Shown here: in pieces, positions 51,324-60,690 of the stretch
How positions within the stretch are numbered: position 1 is the first letter of the stretch
Layout of the letters: every line of letters begins with the position of its first letter
Source: Quadrisphaera sp. INWT6
GTDB taxonomy: Bacteria > Actinomycetota > Actinomycetes > Actinomycetales > Quadrisphaeraceae
DNA length: 64,000 bases
Assembly (NCBI RefSeq): GCF_015390235.1
Contig: NZ_VUOH01000003.1
Span: 434,001 to 498,000 of the forward strand
Direction of reading: 5' to 3'
Notes under the pieces: model-generated
Database searches by the model: none
Seen by the model: the letters and a program-made list of their open reading frames with translations, nothing else
Told to the model about the DNA's origin: nothing
Translations under genes and position numbers: made by a program

Positions 51324-53681
51324 GTGCGTCCCCCCTCGTCGCCCCTGGGCGTGGTGGCCGTGGGGCCGGACTCCCCCGCGGCCGTGCTCATGGTGGACCT
51401 CCGGTCGCGCACCGTCCTGTACGCCAACGACACCGCGCGGCAGATGGCCCCCGGCCTGGGCCTGCCCGTCAGCATCGACGACTGGGCCGGCGCGGCCGAC
51501 CTGCGCGACCTCGACGGACAGCCCCTGGAGGAGACCTCCCACCCGCTGTCGCGGGTCGCGCGCTTCGAGCCGGTCGCGGGCCAGGGGGTCTCGGCCGAGA
51601 GGCCCAGCGACCTCGGCCCGCGCCGCGAGCCGCTGTGGGTGGTGGGGCTGCCGCTCGACGCCGCGCCCAACCTGCGCGGCCACGCCCTGGTCGTGTTCCT
51701 GCCCGTGCGGGAGCGCGAGGAGCTGGGCGAGCGCGCCGAGCACGCCCACGACGACGTGCGCCGCGCCGAGTCCCGGCGCTCCGACGACGACCGCGCCGCG
51801 GGCGACCCGGGTGCCGACCACGTCCCGGCGGCCCGCGACGCGGGAGCCGTCCGGGAGGCGGCGGTGCTCGCGACGGGGCTGTCGTTCACGGTCGGCGACG
51901 CCGTCGACCCGGAGCGGCCCCTGGTGTGGGTCAACCCCGCGTTCACCGCGGTCACGGGGTACTCCTTCGAGGAGTCCGTGGGCCGCAACTGCCGCTTCCT
52001 GCAGGGGCCCGGCACCGACCCCGCCGTCCCGGCGCGCATGAAGCGCGCCCTGGCGGCGGGCGAGCCGTGCGCGGAGACGCTGCTGAACTACCGCGCCGAC
52101 GGCACCGCGTTCTGGAACCACGTCGTCCTGAGCCCGATCCTCGACGCCGACGGCGCGGTCACGCACTACGTCGGCATCCAGTCCGACGTGTCGGGGCAGG
52201 TCGCCGCCGACGCCGAGCGCGAGCGGGCGATGGCGCAGGCGCAGGAGGCGCGCCGCGCCGCCGAGGCCGCCCACACCCGGCTGCAGCTGCTGGCGGAGGT
52301 CAGCCGCCAGCTGTCGGAGACCGTCGACCCGGAGCTGGCGCTCGACCGCCTGGCCCGCATCGTGGTGCCCGAGCTGGGCGACTTCGCCGTGCTGGCGTTC
52401 GTCCGCGACGACGCCACCGTGCCGCTGGTGCGCCCCGACAGCCCGGTCGCCGACCAGGTCGTCGGCGCCGCGCGGGCGCGCGCCCCGCGGCACGGCCTGC
52501 ACGACGTGTCCTGGTGGCACCGCGACCCGGCGCTGCTCCCCGCCCTGGAGCAGCACGCCAGGTACCGCCTGCGGCAGCTGAGCTCCGACGGCCGCGAGGC
52601 GCTGCTGTCGCTCCTCGGGCCCGCGGGCCGCGTGGTCTCCGGGTCGGAGGGGTCCGACGGCGCCGGTCGCGCCCCCGACGACCTCGTCCCCGAGGGCGCC
52701 GACCCGGCCGAGCTGCTCGAGCAGGTCCTGGGCCTGTTCGACCCGGGGCCGGCCCGCGACGCGCTGGTGCAGCTCGCCCCCACGTCGCTGGCGACCTTCG
52801 CCCTGCGCAGCCGGGGGCGCACCCTCGGGCTGCTGACGATCGGCACGTCCTCCGGCCGCGCCCCGCTCGACGCCGACGACCTCGCCCTGGGCGCCGACAT
52901 CGCCGCCCGCGCCGGGCTCGCCCTGGACCGCTCGCGCCTGTTCCGCCAGCAGCGGGACCTCGCCGAGGGCCTGCAGCGGTCGCTGCTCAGCCTCAGCACC
53001 GCCGCCGCGCCCGCCCACCTCGACGTCGCCGTGCGGTACGTGGCCGCGGCCGAGGCGGCGCAGGTCGGCGGTGACTTCTACGACGTCTTCAGCCAGCCCG
53101 GCGGCGCCGGGGTGGTGGTCATCGGCGACGTCATGGGCCACGACACCCAGGCCGCCGCGGCGATGGCCCAGCTGCGCTCGATCGTGCGCACCCTCGGGGT
53201 GGTCGGCGACGACGGGCCCGCCCGCATGCTCACCCGCGCCGACGAGGTCACCCGCGCCCTCGGCGTCGACACCACCGCCACCGCCACCGTGGTGCGCCTG
53301 TGCGAGGCCGACGACGGCGCCGACCTGGTGCTGGAGTGGTCGAACGCCGGCCACCCGCCGCCGCTGGTGCTGCACGACGACGGCCGCGTGGAGACCCTCA
53401 GCGCGGAGCAGACCGACCTGCTGCTGGGCATCGACCCCAGCACGCACCGGCAGCTGCAGACGACCGCGCTGCCCGACGGCGCGACGCTCCTGCTCTACAC
53501 CGACGGGCTCGTGGAGCGCCGCGACCAGCCGCTGCCGGTGGGCATCGCGCGCCTGCAGGAGGTGGCGGCGGCCGCGCGCTGCGGCGCCGACCTGGAGGGC
53601 CTGCTCGAGGTGCTGCTGACCGAGATGCTCCCGCCGCTGCTGTCCGACGACGCCGCCCTCGTCGCCGTCCGGCGCCGCTGA
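51324..53681 (+). CDS. LOV-GAF-PP2C blue-light-sensing phosphatase
   Basis: This 785-residue protein links light to dephosphorylation, probably of an anti-anti-sigma factor. Residues 1-130 are PAS-like. The LOV domain (about 185-292) has GRNCRFLQG, whose Cys223 forms the FMN adduct, plus NYRADGTAFWN and HYVGIQSDV. A coiled segment leads to a GAF domain (about 305-475). The C-terminal SpoIIE/PP2C domain (about 505-785) has GGDFYDVF, VIGDVMGHD and LLLYTDGLVERR for two metals. No STAS or kinase partner is nearby. The GTG start has a weak ribosome site. Confidence 0.9.
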   Translation: MRPPSSPLGVVAVGPDSPAAVLMVDLRSRTVLYANDTARQMAPGLGLPVSIDDWAGAADLRDLDGQPLEETSHPLSRVARFEPVAGQGVSAERPSDLGPRREPLWVVGLPLDAAPNLRGHALVVFLPVREREELGERAEHAHDDVRRAESRRSDDDRAAGDPGADHVPAARDAGAVREAAVLATGLSFTVGDAVDPERPLVWVNPAFTAVTGYSFEESVGRNCRFLQGPGTDPAVPARMKRALAAGEPCAETLLNYRADGTAFWNHVVLSPILDADGAVTHYVGIQSDVSGQVAADAERERAMAQAQEARRAAEAAHTRLQLLAEVSRQLSETVDPELALDRLARIVVPELGDFAVLAFVRDDATVPLVRPDSPVADQVVGAARARAPRHGLHDVSWWHRDPALLPALEQHARYRLRQLSSDGREALLSLLGPAGRVVSGSEGSDGAGRAPDDLVPEGADPAELLEQVLGLFDPGPARDALVQLAPTSLATFALRSRGRTLGLLTIGTSSGRAPLDADDLALGADIAARAGLALDRSRLFRQQRDLAEGLQRSLLSLSTAAAPAHLDVAVRYVAAAEAAQVGGDFYDVFSQPGGAGVVVIGDVMGHDTQAAAAMAQLRSIVRTLGVVGDDGPARMLTRADEVTRALGVDTTATATVVRLCEADDGADLVLEWSNAGHPPPLVLHDDGRVETLSAEQTDLLLGIDPSTHRQLQTTALPDGATLLLYTDGLVERRDQPLPVGIARLQEVAAAARCGADLEGLLEVLLTEMLPPLLSDDAALVAVRRR

Positions 53682-53705
53682 GCCGCTCTGGCCGGCCGGC
53701 GCACC

Positions 53706-55205
53706 TCAGACGAGGGCGCTGGCCAGCCGGGCGAGGCCGTCGGCGGTGCGCGCCGGCAGGCTCCGCCGCCCCCACTCCCCCGCCGTGAGCTCGCGGCTGC
53801 GGGAGCGGTAGAGGTCCTCCACGCCGCGCAGCTGCCGCACGAAGCCCGCCCCGCGGACCAGGACGACCACCTCGAGGTTCAGCTCGAAGGAGCGCATGTC
53901 GAGGTTGGAGGAGCCGATCACGGCCACCTCGTCGTCGACGCTGAGCGTCTTGGCGTGCAGCACGCACGGCGCCGGGTAGAGCCAGATGCGCACCCCTGAG
54001 CGCAGCAGCGCGTCGTAGTAGGAGCGCTGGGCGTGGTGCACCAGGGCCTGGTCACCGCGCTCGGACACGAACAGCTCGACCTGCAGCCCCCGCTCGGCGG
54101 CGCTGCGCATGGCGAGCAGCAGCGACTCGTCGGGCACGAAGTAGGGGCTGACCACCACCGCCCGCTCCTGCGCGGCGTGCAGGAGCGAGACGAACAGCCG
54201 CAGGTTGTTCTCCTGCTCGAAGCCCGGCCCGCTCGGGACCACCTGCGCCTGGAGCTCGTCGTCGGCCGGGGGCGCCGGCGCGACGTCCGTCCGCAGGCGG
54301 TCGTCGAGGAGCTCCCCGGTCTCGCTGTACCAGTCGGCCACGAAGACGGCGTCGAGCGCGGTGACCACGGGACCCTCGAACCGCGCCATGACGTCGACCC
54401 AGCGGCGCCCCTTGCGGCGGTTGCTCCGCTTGCCGTACGCCGGGTCGACCACGTTCTGGCTGCCCGAGAAGGCCACGGCGCCGTCGACCACGAGGATCTT
54501 GCGGTGGTTGCGCAGGTCGACGCGCAGCAGCTCGCGCGAGGTGGGCCACACCGGGAGCATCCGGCGCCAGAGCACGCCCGCGGCGTCGAGGCGACGCACC
54601 ATCGCGCGGTAGCCCTTCACGCGCAGGCTGGCGAGGTGGTCGAACAGCACGCGGACCACGACGCCCCGTGCCGCCGCCCGCTCGAGGGCCGCGAAGAACG
54701 GCTCCGTGGTCTCGTCGAGCGCCAGGATGTAGAACTCGGCGTGCACCGAGTGCTGGGCCGCCTCGACCTCGGCGGTCATGGCCCACAGCGAGCCGACGTA
54801 GTCCTCGAGGAGGTCGGCGCGGTTGCCGGAGAGCACGGGCATCGCCCCGAGCCGGCGGTTCATCGTGTGGATGGACCGCAGCACCGGCAGCTGCTCGTGC
54901 TCGGGCGTCAGGTGCACCGGGCGGTGCTCGGTGGTGCGCTCGAGCACGCGCTCGTTGAAGCGCTGCTGCTTCTCGCGCCGGGCCCGGGGGAGCTTGGGGC
55001 TGCCGATGACGAGGAAGGCGACCAGTCCGAGGTAGGGGATGAGGACGACGGCCAGCACCCAGCCGAGCGCGGCCGAGGGGCGCCGGTCGTTGGCGATGAC
55101 CGCGGCGACCACCAGGCCTCCGAGCACGCCCACGGCGACGACGCCCCAGACCGCCCACTCCGGCCAGCTGTCGGGCAGGACGCTGTCGAGCGGCAGCCAC
55201 TCCAC
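53706..55205 (-). CDS. cls: Cardiolipin synthase (phospholipase D type)
   Basis: This 499-residue membrane enzyme condenses phosphatidylglycerol or related lipids to cardiolipin. Two N-terminal helices (about residues 19-37 and 47-67) form the usual PLDNc region. Two HKD motifs follow, NHRKILVVDGAVAFSGSQN and LHAKTLSVDDEVAVIGSSN. Length is normal. GTG 55205 gives VEWLPLDSVLPDSW and avoids an out-of-frame extension into the gene upstream. Confidence 0.9.
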   Translation of the reverse strand: MEWLPLDSVLPDSWPEWAVWGVVAVGVLGGLVVAAVIANDRRPSAALGWVLAVVLIPYLGLVAFLVIGSPKLPRARREKQQRFNERVLERTTEHRPVHLTPEHEQLPVLRSIHTMNRRLGAMPVLSGNRADLLEDYVGSLWAMTAEVEAAQHSVHAEFYILALDETTEPFFAALERAAARGVVVRVLFDHLASLRVKGYRAMVRRLDAAGVLWRRMLPVWPTSRELLRVDLRNHRKILVVDGAVAFSGSQNVVDPAYGKRSNRRKGRRWVDVMARFEGPVVTALDAVFVADWYSETGELLDDRLRTDVAPAPPADDELQAQVVPSGPGFEQENNLRLFVSLLHAAQERAVVVSPYFVPDESLLLAMRSAAERGLQVELFVSERGDQALVHHAQRSYYDALLRSGVRIWLYPAPCVLHAKTLSVDDEVAVIGSSNLDMRSFELNLEVVVLVRGAGFVRQLRGVEDLYRSRSRELTAGEWGRRSLPARTADGLARLASALV

Positions 55206-55210
55206 GCCGG

Positions 55211-55534
55211 TCAGTCGTCCATCTGGAGCTCTCCGAGGCGGGACCACTCGGTGCCCTCGACCTGGAAGTTGATGATCTTCGGGCGCTCGGCGACCTTCGA
55301 GCCCAGGGTCGCCATCGCGGTGCGGAAGTGCTCGCCGGTCACGTGCGCCTCGGCGGCGCCGTCCTGGAACGCCTCCAGGAGCACGTACTCCGTCGGGTCG
55401 TCCACGGAGCGCGACCAGTCGAAGAACAGGTTGCCCGGCTCCGCGCGGGTGGCGGCGGTGAAGTCGGCGACCTCCTCCAGCCAGGTGTCCGCGTGCTCCG
55501 GGCGGATGCGCCACTTGACGGCGATGAAGATCAC
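55211..55534 (-). CDS. Quinol monooxygenase-like (ABM domain) protein
   Basis: This 107-residue single-domain protein has the antibiotic biosynthesis monooxygenase fold. IFIAVKWRIRPEHADTWLEEVADFTAATRAEPGNLFFDWSR-type strands and helix are present, with EYVLLEAFQDGAAEAHVTGEHF following. Such dimers act on quinols or reactive aldehydes. GTG 55534 has GGAGG upstream and overlaps the dehydrogenase stop by 4 bp, suggesting linked function. Confidence 0.8.
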   Translation of the reverse strand: MIFIAVKWRIRPEHADTWLEEVADFTAATRAEPGNLFFDWSRSVDDPTEYVLLEAFQDGAAEAHVTGEHFRTAMATLGSKVAERPKIINFQVEGTEWSRLGELQMDD

Positions 55535-56577
55535 TGGGGGCCTCCGGTCTCTCGAGGGTCCGACCCGCGACGGGGGTCGACCTGCACCTTCGGCCCTGGG
55601 CCCGCCCCTGGCAACCGCTGGCCGGTGAGGACGGCGGCGACGTCGTCGAGGCCGACGACCGCGGCGACGAGCGGGCGGGGGTCGACGATGCCGCGCGCGT
55701 AGGCCTCGACCACGTCGGCGAGGGCCGGTGAGGCCGAGAGGACCCCGACGGCGGTGACGTCGCCGAGCACCAGCGCCCGGGTGTCGACGGTGCTGGGCGA
55801 GGCGGCGATGCCGATGCAGACCAGCCGCCCGCCGGGCTCCAGCAGCTCCAGCGCCCGGGCCGGGGTCCCCGCGCCGGTGGCGCAGTCGACGACGGCGTCG
55901 AAGGGCGCGTGGGGCAGGGTCTGCTCGGTCCAGGTGCGCTCCAGCCCGAGGGTGCGCGCGAAGGCGAGCGAGGCCTCCTCCACCCCCAGCAGGTGGACCT
56001 CGGCGCCGGCCGCCCGCAGGAACAGGGCGGTGAGCAGGCCGATCGTGCCGGGACCGACCACCAGGGCGCGGTCCCCCGGACCGGCGGCGGCGGCGCGGGC
56101 GGCCCGCAGCGCGTTGCCGCCGGGCTCCACCAGGGCGCCCAGGGCGGGGTCGACGGCGTCGGGCAGGGCGTGCAGCGAGGAGGCCGGCACCGCGAGCCGC
56201 TCGGCCAGCGCCCCGTGGCGGCCGCCGCGGATGCCGACCTCCTGGCGGTCCTCGCACAGGTGCTGGCGCCCGCGGCGGCACCTGCGGCAGGCCCCGCACC
56301 CGAGCATCGTGTCGCCGGTGGTGCGCCGCCCCCGCCAGGAGGCGTCGACGCCGTCGCCGACCTCGACGACGGTGCCGCACCACTCGTGCCCGAGGCGCAC
56401 GGGGTAGCTGGCGTGCCCGCTGCGCAGGTAGGTCATCTCCCCGGTCGCGAACTCCAGGTCGGTGCCGCACACGCCGACCCGCTCGACCTCGACGACCACC
56501 TCGCCGGGACCGGCCACGGGCACGGGCACGCGCTGCACCCCTCCCCCGCCGGGGCCGGTGAGCACGTGGGCGCGCAT
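55531..56577 (-). CDS. Zinc-dependent alcohol/polyol dehydrogenase
   Basis: This 348-residue medium-chain dehydrogenase has GVCGTDLEFATG (catalytic Cys) and RLGHEWCGTVVEVG (catalytic GHE). GCGACRRCRRGRQHLC supplies the four-Cys structural zinc site. The Rossmann motif is VVGPGTIGLLTALF. It resembles threonine or sorbitol dehydrogenases, and the substrate is not clear. The ATG start has no strong ribosome site. It precedes the ABM-domain gene with a 4-bp overlap. Confidence 0.85.
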   Translation of the reverse strand: MRAHVLTGPGGGGVQRVPVPVAGPGEVVVEVERVGVCGTDLEFATGEMTYLRSGHASYPVRLGHEWCGTVVEVGDGVDASWRGRRTTGDTMLGCGACRRCRRGRQHLCEDRQEVGIRGGRHGALAERLAVPASSLHALPDAVDPALGALVEPGGNALRAARAAAAGPGDRALVVGPGTIGLLTALFLRAAGAEVHLLGVEEASLAFARTLGLERTWTEQTLPHAPFDAVVDCATGAGTPARALELLEPGGRLVCIGIAASPSTVDTRALVLGDVTAVGVLSASPALADVVEAYARGIVDPRPLVAAVVGLDDVAAVLTGQRLPGAGPGPKVQVDPRRGSDPRETGGPQ

Positions 56578-56632
56578 CGTCGCCGGCCGTCCGTCCGCTG
56601 CGTCCACGCTCCCCACGGTGCCAGGCACCCCC

Positions 56633-57028
56633 TCAGCGCCGGACGTCGGGCGGGGCGGTGCTCGTGGGCAGCCCCGCCTCCAGCCACGCCCGCACCCCGC
56701 CGACGACGTCCGTGGCGCGGTGCAGGCCGACGGCGCGCAGCGACGCGGCGGCGAGGCTGGAGCTGAACCCGTGGCGGCACAGCACCACGACCTGCAGGTC
56801 GGGGCCGGTGGCCTCGGGGATGCGCCACGGGCACGCCGGGTCGAGCCGCCACTCCAGGACGGTCCTGTCGATGACGAGGACGCCGGGCAGGTCGCCCTGC
56901 TCGCGGCGCTGCTCGTCGGTCCGGGTGTCGACGAGCAGCGCACCGCGGGCGCCGGCCGCGTGCGCCTCGCGCGGCGTGAGGCGGACCACGCCCTCCCGCG
57001 CGGCGGCCAGGACCTCAGCTGCTCCCAC
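56633..57028 (-). CDS. Rhodanese-like sulfurtransferase
   Basis: This 131-residue single-domain protein has LLVDTRTDEQRREQGDLPGVLVIDR and the active loop VVLCRHGFSSSLAAASL, where the Cys accepts sulfur. VVGGVRAWLEAGLP closes the fold. It lies upstream of the dehydrogenase on the same strand and divergent from the LacI regulator gene. Its sulfur donor and acceptor are unknown. Confidence 0.85.
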   Translation of the reverse strand: MGAAEVLAAAREGVVRLTPREAHAAGARGALLVDTRTDEQRREQGDLPGVLVIDRTVLEWRLDPACPWRIPEATGPDLQVVVLCRHGFSSSLAAASLRAVGLHRATDVVGGVRAWLEAGLPTSTAPPDVRR

Positions 57029-57108
57029 GCGGCCAGTCTCCCGGGCGGGCCCGGGTCCGGCCCGGTGGGCGGTGACGGGCTGTGGCGGACCAGTTCCGGC
57101 GAGTTCCT

Positions 57109-57167
57109 TGACTGCGCAGTCACGATCGACCTACGTTGCTCCGCGTCCGCCCATGACAGCGCAGTCA
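57109..57167. promoter_or_regulatory. Paired LacI-type operators
   Basis: TGACTGCGCAGTCA (57109-57122) is a perfect palindrome. TGACAGCGCAGTCA (57154-57167) differs by one base. They start 45 bp apart, both are followed by CGA, and the second ends 14 bp before the LacI-family start codon. Two sites with a CG-centred palindrome fit autoregulation by the LacI protein, possibly with looping. Confidence 0.75.
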
Positions 57168-57181
57168 CGAAGGGGTGTGCC

Positions 57182-58273
57182 GTGATCAGTCCTGACTCCG
57201 CCGCGCCCGCGCGCACCCCGGCTCGCGCCGTCGTCATGGTCGACGTGGCCCGCGAGGCCGGGGTCAGCCAGAAGACCGTCTCGCGGGTGGTCAACGGCTC
57301 CGACCAGGTGCGGCCCGAGGTCCGCGACCGCGTTCTGGCCGTGATCGACTCCCTGGGCTACCGCCGCAACAGCGCGGCGCGCGCCCTGGCGGCGGGGCGC
57401 ACGCACCTGATCGGCATCGTGGCGATGGGCACCCCGCTCTTCGGCATCGCCGAGCACGTGGTCGGCGCCGAGCGCGCCGCCCGCGAGCGCGGCTACGGCA
57501 CCGTGGTGGTCTCGCTGAGCGAGGCCGGAGACGCCGCCGAGGTGGGTCCCGCGCTGGACCGGGCGCTGGCGCTCGGCGCCGAGGGGCTGGTGCTGGTGGA
57601 GCCGTTCCGGCGCGACCCCGCGCTGCTGGCCCCGTGGGCCGACGTGCCGATCGTCTCCCCGCGCCACGACGAGGGGCCGGACGCCGACACCTCTCCCCTG
57701 CACAGCCACGTCACCGTGGACGAGGAGCACATCGGCCGCCTGGCCACCGAGCACCTGCTCGCCCTGGGCCACCGCAGCGTCGCCCACCTCGCGGGCCCGC
57801 TGGCGTGGCAGCCGGCCGAGCTGCGCGAGCAGGGCTGGCGCGCCGCCCTCGCCGAGGGCGGCGGCGAGGCCGTCGGTCCGGTGCGCGGTGACTGGTCCGC
57901 GCGCAGCGGCTACCGCGCCGCCCAGGAGCTGCTCCGCCGGGGCGAGGTGTTCACCGCCCTGTTCGCCGCCAACGACTCGATGGCCGTCGGGGCGGTGCGC
58001 GCCCTGGTCGAGGCCGGGGTCCGGGTCCCCCAGGACGTGGCCGTGGTCGGCGTCGACGACCTGCCCGAGTCGGAGTTCCAGGTGGTCCCGCTCACCAGCG
58101 TGAAGCAGGACTTCGCCGCGCTGACCCACCGCTCCGTCGAGCACCTCGTCGGCTCCCTCGAGGGCGAGCCCCCCGCCGACCGCGCCGAGGTGGTCCTGGC
58201 GCGGCTCGTGGTGCGCGCCAGCTCCGGCGCCCCGCTCGGCCCTCCCGGCGCCACCTCGGGAGCCTCCCCCTAG
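57182..58273 (+). CDS. LacI-family transcription regulator
   Basis: This 363-residue repressor has an N-terminal helix-turn-helix (VMVDVAREAGVSQKTVSRVV), a hinge helix (NSAARALAAGRT) and a periplasmic-binding-like sensor (LIGIVAMGTPLFGIAEHVV; FTALFAANDSMAVGAVRAL; VVGVDDLPESEF). It should control the adjacent beta-galactoside operon and itself through the two palindromes upstream. GTG 57182 sits 9 nt after AAGGGG. Confidence 0.9.
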   Translation: MISPDSAAPARTPARAVVMVDVAREAGVSQKTVSRVVNGSDQVRPEVRDRVLAVIDSLGYRRNSAARALAAGRTHLIGIVAMGTPLFGIAEHVVGAERAARERGYGTVVVSLSEAGDAAEVGPALDRALALGAEGLVLVEPFRRDPALLAPWADVPIVSPRHDEGPDADTSPLHSHVTVDEEHIGRLATEHLLALGHRSVAHLAGPLAWQPAELREQGWRAALAEGGGEAVGPVRGDWSARSGYRAAQELLRRGEVFTALFAANDSMAVGAVRALVEAGVRVPQDVAVVGVDDLPESEFQVVPLTSVKQDFAALTHRSVEHLVGSLEGEPPADRAEVVLARLVVRASSGAPLGPPGATSGASP

Positions 58274-58375
58274 TCCCCCGGCGCCGGCCCCGCGCCGGCA
58301 CCGGCCAGCACCACCCCGCACGACCAGCCAGACCGGACCCGTCACACCAGCGAACACCAGGACGAAGGAGTTCCC

Positions 58376-59749
58376 TTGTTCGAGATCCCCAGCACGCCCC
58401 TGTCCCGCCGCGCCGCGCTGGCCGGCCTCTTCGGCGTCTCGGCCTTCGGGCTCGCCGCCTGCGCGGGCAGCAACACCGGTGGCGGCAACGGCGCCAGCGC
58501 CGAGCCGGTGTCGGCCGACGACTTCACCAAGGCCATGGACACCGACACCGAGCTGACCTTCTGGACCTGGGTGCCCGACATCCAGAACGAGGTCGACCTG
58601 TTCCAGGCGAAGTACCCCAAGATCAAGGTCAAGGTCGTCAACGCCGGCCAGGGCCTGGACCAGTACACGGCGCTGCGCACGGCGCTGAAGGCCGGCAAGG
58701 GCGCGCCCGACGTCTGCCAGATCGAGTACCAGTACATCTCGTCCTTCCTCATCGGGAAGAACCTGCTCGACCTGTCCGGCATGAACGGCTACGGCGACCT
58801 GTCCAGCGCGTACCCCGAGTGGGTCTGGTCGCAGGTGACCCGCGACAGCGCCGTCTACGCCGTCCCGCAGGACACCGGCCCCATGGGCATGCTCTACCGC
58901 GACGACCTGCTCCAGGCCGCCGGCGTGCAGGCCCCCACCACCTGGGACGAGTTCGCCACCGCGGCGCAGACCTACCGCAGCGCCAACCCGAGCAGCTACC
59001 TCACCGACCTGCCCCCGAACCAGGCCGGGCAGATGATCGGCTTCATGTGGGCCAACGGCGCCAAGCCGTTCGCCTACGACGGCGACAAGACCATCACCAT
59101 CGACCTCACCGGCACCGAGGCCACGCAGGTCGTGGAGTTCTGGCAGGGCCTGGTGCAGAAGGACCTGGTCGCCGTCGACCCGGACTTCACCGACCAGTGG
59201 TACCAGGGCCTCTCGGCGGGCACCTACGCCTCGTGGCTCACCGCCGCCTGGGGCCCGGTGTTCCTCCAGGGCACCGCCAAGAACACCTCCGGGAGCTGGC
59301 GCGCCGCGCAGCTGCCGCAGTTCACCGCCGGCGGCACCGCCACCGGCAACTGGGGCGGCTCCACCGACGCCGTCATCTCCACCTCGCCGAACCCGGTGGC
59401 CGCCGCCGAGCTGGCGCGCTTCATCAACGTCGAGAAGGAGCCGGCCATGAAGCTGGCGACCGAGCAGTTCCTCTTCCCGCCGCTGAACTCGGTGCTGGAG
59501 GACTCCGCCTTCGTCGACCAGACGCCGGAGTTCTACGGCGGCCAGAAGGTCAACGAGGTCTTCGTCGAGGCGTCCAAGAACGTCAACACCGACTTCGAGT
59601 GGCTGCCGTTCATGGACACCGTCTACTCCAGCTACACCGACATCATGGGCCCGGCCATCACCGGCCGCGGCGACATGGTCTCGGCGCTCGCCGCCTGGGA
59701 GAGCAAGCTCAAGGAGTTCGGGTCGTCGCAGGGCTTCACGGTCAAGTGA
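58376..59749 (+). CDS. Sugar ABC binding lipoprotein
   Basis: This 457-residue solute-binding protein has a twin-arginine start (LSRRAALAGLFGVSAFG) and lipobox LAAC, so it may use the Tat route before lipidation. The mature part is the type 1 sugar-binding fold (LTFWTWVPDIQNEVDLFQAKYPKI). It likely binds a beta-galactoside, given the GH42 gene. AAGGAG lies 6 nt before the TTG start. Its stop overlaps the first permease GTG. Confidence 0.85.
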   Translation: MFEIPSTPLSRRAALAGLFGVSAFGLAACAGSNTGGGNGASAEPVSADDFTKAMDTDTELTFWTWVPDIQNEVDLFQAKYPKIKVKVVNAGQGLDQYTALRTALKAGKGAPDVCQIEYQYISSFLIGKNLLDLSGMNGYGDLSSAYPEWVWSQVTRDSAVYAVPQDTGPMGMLYRDDLLQAAGVQAPTTWDEFATAAQTYRSANPSSYLTDLPPNQAGQMIGFMWANGAKPFAYDGDKTITIDLTGTEATQVVEFWQGLVQKDLVAVDPDFTDQWYQGLSAGTYASWLTAAWGPVFLQGTAKNTSGSWRAAQLPQFTAGGTATGNWGGSTDAVISTSPNPVAAAELARFINVEKEPAMKLATEQFLFPPLNSVLEDSAFVDQTPEFYGGQKVNEVFVEASKNVNTDFEWLPFMDTVYSSYTDIMGPAITGRGDMVSALAAWESKLKEFGSSQGFTVK

Positions 59750-60690
59750 CCTCCTCGACCAGCACCGCTGCGGCACCGGCGAGCTCGCCGGTGCCGCGGC
59801 GGCGCGGCGCCTCCCCGGCGCTGCGCCGCCAGCACCGCGCCGCGTACCTGCTCGTGGCGCCCTTCATGGTGGTCTTCGCCGCCATGCTCGTGGTGCCGCT
59901 GGTGTACGCGGCCTACCTCTCCCTGTACCGGGAGCAGCTCATCGGCGGCGTGTCGTTCGTCGGCCTGCAGAACTACGTCGACGCCCTGTCCGACCCGGCG
60001 TTCGCCGCCGGCCTCGTGCGGGTCGGGATCTTCCTGGTCGTCCAGGTGCCGGTCATGCTCGGCGTGGCGCTCCTGGTCGCGCTGCTGCTCGACTCCGGGA
60101 CCCTGTACCTGCAGCGCTTCATCCGCCTGGCCGTCTTCCTGCCCTACGCCGTGCCCGGCGTGGTGGCCACCCTCATGTGGGGCTACCTCTACGGCCCCGA
60201 CTTCGGCCCCTTCGCGCAGGTCGCGACCGCGCTGTCGCTGCCGAAGCCGCCCTTCCTGTCGAGCTGGATGCTCGGCTCGATCATGAACATCGTCACGTGG
60301 TCGTTCGTCGGCTACAACATGATCATCATGTTCGCGGCGCTGCGCGGCATCCCGACGGAGCTCTACGAGGCGGCCCGCGTGGACGGCGCCAGCGAGCTGC
60401 GCATCGCGTGGTCGGTCAAGATCCCCGCCATCCGCAGCGCGATCCTGCTGACGCTGATCTTCTCGGTCATCGGCAGCTTCCAGCTGTTCAACGAGCCGCA
60501 GCTGCTCCGCACGCTGGCGCCCTCGGTCATCGACACCGCCTACACGCCCAACCTGTACGCCTACAACCTCGCGTTCACCAACCAGAACGTGAACTACTCG
60601 GCGGCCGTCGCCTTCCTGCTGGCGCTGGTCATCGCCGTCCTGTCGTACGTGGTGCAGCTGTCGGCCCAGCGGAAGGAGCGCCGCTCGTGA
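59746..60690 (+). CDS. Sugar ABC permease, MalF type
   Basis: This 314-residue membrane protein has a disordered basic start, six helices and the EAA loop YEAARVDGASELRIAWSVKIPA. It pairs with the downstream MalG-type permease. GTG 59746 overlaps the binding-protein stop by 4 bp, and its own TGA overlaps the next GTG. No ATPase gene is nearby, so a shared ATPase is likely. Confidence 0.9.
   Translation: MTSSTSTAAAPASSPVPRRRGASPALRRQHRAAYLLVAPFMVVFAAMLVVPLVYAAYLSLYREQLIGGVSFVGLQNYVDALSDPAFAAGLVRVGIFLVVQVPVMLGVALLVALLLDSGTLYLQRFIRLAVFLPYAVPGVVATLMWGYLYGPDFGPFAQVATALSLPKPPFLSSWMLGSIMNIVTWSFVGYNMIIMFAALRGIPTELYEAARVDGASELRIAWSVKIPAIRSAILLTLIFSVIGSFQLFNEPQLLRTLAPSVIDTAYTPNLYAYNLAFTNQNVNYSAAVAFLLALVIAVLSYVVQLSAQRKERRS

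Noticed and set aside
51120..53447. 775-codon reverse open frame opposite the LOV phosphatase
   Set aside because: Low-complexity translation, and the forward strand holds canonical LOV and PP2C motifs.
57131..59776. 881-codon reverse open frame opposite lacI and the binding-protein gene
   Set aside because: It runs through two clear forward genes and their intergenic gap, with no ribosome site or domain.
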